64,000 nucleotides of DNA from CAZFDT01 sp964518335 (GTDB lineage Bacteria > Planctomycetota > Phycisphaerae > Phycisphaerales > Phycisphaeraceae). The translations under genes were made by a program, and so were the position numbers. How positions within the stretch are numbered: position 1 is the first letter of the stretch; each line of letters starts with the position of its first letter. The stretch spans positions 1 through 64,000 of the forward strand of contig CAZFDT010000022.1 of assembly GCA_964518335.1 (NCBI GenBank). Reading direction: 5' to 3'. This document shows positions 62,052 through 64,000 of this stretch, in pieces. The notes beneath the pieces are model-generated. The model was not told where the DNA came from. It made no database searches and saw only the letters and a list, made by a program, of their open reading frames with translations.

Positions 62052-63073
62052 CTCAACCTCTCGATCACCGCCTCGGCGAAGGCCGCAGTGCCCAGGTCGC
62101 CGCCGAGGTCGCGCGTCTTGCGGCCATCGGCCAGGGCGCGGTTGTAGGCTGCTTTGATCCGCTCGGCGCATGCGCGGCATGTCGTGTCGCCGCGCGTGTC
62201 GGCCAGGTGATTGAGCATCATCACCGCGCTCATCAAGAGCGCCAGCGGGTTGGCGACGCCCTTGCCCGCGATGTCGGGCGCGCTGCCGTGAACCGCTTCG
62301 AAGACAGCGCACTCGTCACCGATGTTGGCCCCGGGCACGACGCCCAGCCCCCCCACCAGCCCCGCGGCAAGATCGCTCACCAGATCGCCGTACAGGTTCT
62401 CCATCAGGAGGACGTCGAACCGCGTCGGGTCCTGCACCAGCCGCATGCAACCGGCGTCGATGATGAGTTCCTCGTACTGAATATCGCGGAACTCCTCGTG
62501 GACTTTCTGGGCGCAGCGGATGAACAGACCGTCGGTGAGCTTCATGATGTTGGCCTTATGGAAGGCCGTGACTTTCTTGCGGTCGCGGAGTCGGGCGTAG
62601 CTGAAGGCGGCACGGGCGATGCGGGTGCAGGCCCGTTCGGTGGCGACCTTGAGGCTGGTGACGACGCCGGGGGCGACTTCGTTCTCGATGCCGCTGTAGA
62701 GGCCCTCGGTGTTTTCCCGGAAGATCACCACATCGACGCCGGCGAAACGCGTCGGCACGCCGTCGATCGAGCGCACGGGGCGCACGGCAGCATACAGATC
62801 CAGCGTCTTGCGCAACGCGACGTTGATCGAGCGAAAGCCCTTGCCCACGGGTGTGGTGCAGGGGCCCTTCAGCGCGAGCCTGTGCTCGCGGACGGCGTCG
62901 AGCGTGGCATCCGGGAGCACGTCCAAGCCGCGTTCGATGGCGGCGATACCGGCGACATGCTCGTGCCAACGCAGCGGCGCCGCGGCGGCGTCGAGCACGC
63001 GCCGCGTGGCGGCGGCAACCTCGGGCCCGATGCCGTCGCCGGGAACCAGCACGACCTCATGGGTGTTCATCAC
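62048..63073 (-). CDS. Isocitrate/isopropylmalate dehydrogenase-family enzyme
   Basis: The protein is 341 residues. VPGDGIGPEVAAATRRVL opens the beta-decarboxylating dehydrogenase fold. FRENTEGLYSGIE (key substrate-binding segment), TAFHKANIMKLTDGLF and the adenine motif FEAVHGSAPDIAGKGVANP are present. ENTEGLYSG favours NAD-dependent isocitrate dehydrogenase over isopropylmalate dehydrogenase. Its stop overlaps the start of the hydrolase gene by 4 bases. Confidence 0.87.
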   Translation of the reverse strand: MMNTHEVVLVPGDGIGPEVAAATRRVLDAAAAPLRWHEHVAGIAAIERGLDVLPDATLDAVREHRLALKGPCTTPVGKGFRSINVALRKTLDLYAAVRPVRSIDGVPTRFAGVDVVIFRENTEGLYSGIENEVAPGVVTSLKVATERACTRIARAAFSYARLRDRKKVTAFHKANIMKLTDGLFIRCAQKVHEEFRDIQYEELIIDAGCMRLVQDPTRFDVLLMENLYGDLVSDLAAGLVGGLGVVPGANIGDECAVFEAVHGSAPDIAGKGVANPLALLMSAVMMLNHLADTRGDTTCRACAERIKAAYNRALADGRKTRDLGGDLGTAAFAEAVIERLR

Positions 63074-63116
63074 GCTTGGACTTTCTCTAAACCACGGGCG
63101 AGCAAGCGCCGGATCG

Positions 63117-64000
63117 TCATGCGCAGCACGGCCCGGCGAAGTGACGGTAATCGCGCACGTCCAGCCGACCCGCGGGCTTGGACCACGGCGCCAGGCCCGA
63201 CTCGTGCAGCATCACGTTACGCTCCGAACATTCTGAAAAGACACGATCGATATCAGCGATCACATGCACACCCCGGTCGCTGACGGCGGCGGGCGCGGCG
63301 TGGATCGGGGCGCATTGCACAGCGGCACTGATGCACACGACCTGCGGACGCGCCAGTTCCAGCGACACCGCCGGGCGCTGCGGCTCGTACTGCCCGCGCA
63401 CCAGCGCCGCAAACCGCCGCACCATGTCCGCATGTTTGTCGCCCACCGCCACGGTGCTGGTCCTGCCGTCTCGCATGGTGATGACCGTCTCATGCAACGT
63501 GCGCGTCATGGTTCCCCGTTCGCCGTGGATGGTGATGATCGGCCCCACCTGCCTGGCGCAGCCATGGGTCATGTGAATCAGCAGGGTGCGGCCCTGCGGC
63601 AACGTGGCCCGCAGGCTGATCGTGTCGAAACTCTGGATCGTCGGCCGCGCCCGGTACAACTCGGCCTCAATCGTCTGCGGCACGGCGATGCCATCGATCG
63701 ACGACCCCAGCAGGAACAGTGGCAGCGTGATGAAATGTGAGATGGCGTTCTGAGCCGGGCTGTCGAGCACCCATGTGCCGTTGCGTCGAAGGGCGCCGGC
63801 CCAGGTGGCGCGGCTGTAATAACGGTCGTCGCGCGGCCAGCACGCCTGCACCGTCGCGTGCGTGATCGGCCCCAGTTCGCCGTCAAGAATGCGACGCTTG
63901 ATCTGCGCGGTCGTGTCGGCGTGCGTGTCCTGAAAACCGATCGCCACAGGAAGCTTCGCCCGGTCGCGCGCCGCGATCATCGCGTCCACGTCGTCCACGC
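63117..64000 (-). CDS. Gfo/Idh/MocA-family oxidoreductase, truncated by the window edge
   Basis: At least 294 residues; the N-terminal Rossmann part lies beyond base 64000. What remains starts in VDDVDAMIAARDRAKL, the helix that normally follows the EKP motif, and continues through the substrate domain (GFQDTHADTTAQIKRRILD, GTWVLDSPAQNAISHF). No related partner is visible except the Gfo/Idh gene at 1919-3106. Substrate unknown. It is followed on the same strand by the dehydrogenase/hydrolase pair. Confidence 0.8.
   Translation of the reverse strand, partial: VDDVDAMIAARDRAKLPVAIGFQDTHADTTAQIKRRILDGELGPITHATVQACWPRDDRYYSRATWAGALRRNGTWVLDSPAQNAISHFITLPLFLLGSSIDGIAVPQTIEAELYRARPTIQSFDTISLRATLPQGRTLLIHMTHGCARQVGPIITIHGERGTMTRTLHETVITMRDGRTSTVAVGDKHADMVRRFAALVRGQYEPQRPAVSLELARPQVVCISAAVQCAPIHAAPAAVSDRGVHVIADIDRVFSECSERNVMLHESGLAPWSKPAGRLDVRDYRHFAGPCCA

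Overview
The window looks like a chromosomal segment from a planctomycete, most likely of the Phycisphaerae type. It is GC-rich and has a Gram-negative envelope (KdsD/KdsC for Kdo synthesis, several lipoproteins). It carries several planctomycete hallmarks: proteins with an N-terminal LEPR-xLL motif, prepilin-like proteins ending in a DGH box, two PEP-CTERM proteins, and Gfo/Idh/MocA and rhamnose-isomerase (RhaI-type) sugar genes. Phylum-level placement is an inference from gene content, not from a marker-gene comparison.

Layout. 1-1900: a Do-like serine protease, followed by palindromic intergenic sequence. 1919-20793: a carbohydrate-associated accessory region. It has a divergent Gfo/Idh oxidoreductase and LacI regulator around a near-perfect 33-bp palindrome, a regulator/prepilin pair, a large polytopic membrane protein, a glycosidase-like protein, a 1351-residue exported protein with a probable TIM-barrel, a LamG-like lectin-fold protein, a GntR/LacI-hybrid regulator followed by a second prepilin, and two PEP-CTERM proteins. 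Three promoter regions here share a GATCGATT-type element. 20933: tRNA-Gly(TCC). 21278-24374: FdhD and a YdeP-type molybdoenzyme. 24867-28660: an LEPR-motif CAP-domain protein, a GH20-like glycosidase and a prenyltransferase/squalene-oxidase-repeat protein. 28817: tRNA-Pro(CGG), overlapping the end of a CDF cation transporter.

30021-41115 is mostly housekeeping: a small membrane protein/TPR pair, kdsD-kdsC-lipoprotein, scpA, a second lipoprotein, a membrane protein, a YjfB-like small protein, a CysQ/HAL2-type phosphatase, two overlapping radical SAM/SPASM genes (the second AhbC/NirJ-like, suggesting siroheme-dependent heme or heme-d1-type synthesis) and dnaB. 41362-47721: an Rrf2 regulator, serA, a nucleotidyltransferase/small-protein pair that resembles a toxin-antitoxin arrangement, hemL, rpsO and a cation/calcium exchanger.

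47776-54137 is a block of four consecutive same-strand LEPR/Calx-beta proteins. Three are close paralogues of about 275 residues and one has about nine Calx-beta repeats. Hairpins of very similar sequence lie downstream of three of them. 54433-58140 has rhaI, a small membrane protein, an SRPBCC protein and a photolyase. Divergent from these is a tightly coupled three-gene operon (methyltransferase, FAD oxidoreductase, type III polyketide synthase) that probably makes a modified aromatic polyketide. The window ends with an alpha/beta hydrolase, an isocitrate/isopropylmalate dehydrogenase-family enzyme and a truncated Gfo/Idh oxidoreductase.

No insertion sequence, CRISPR array, rRNA or prophage was seen. 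The best candidates for undescribed biology are the duplicated 'regulator then DGH-box prepilin' modules with their shared operator-like element, the Calx-beta paralogue array, the type III PKS operon and the nucleotidyltransferase pair.
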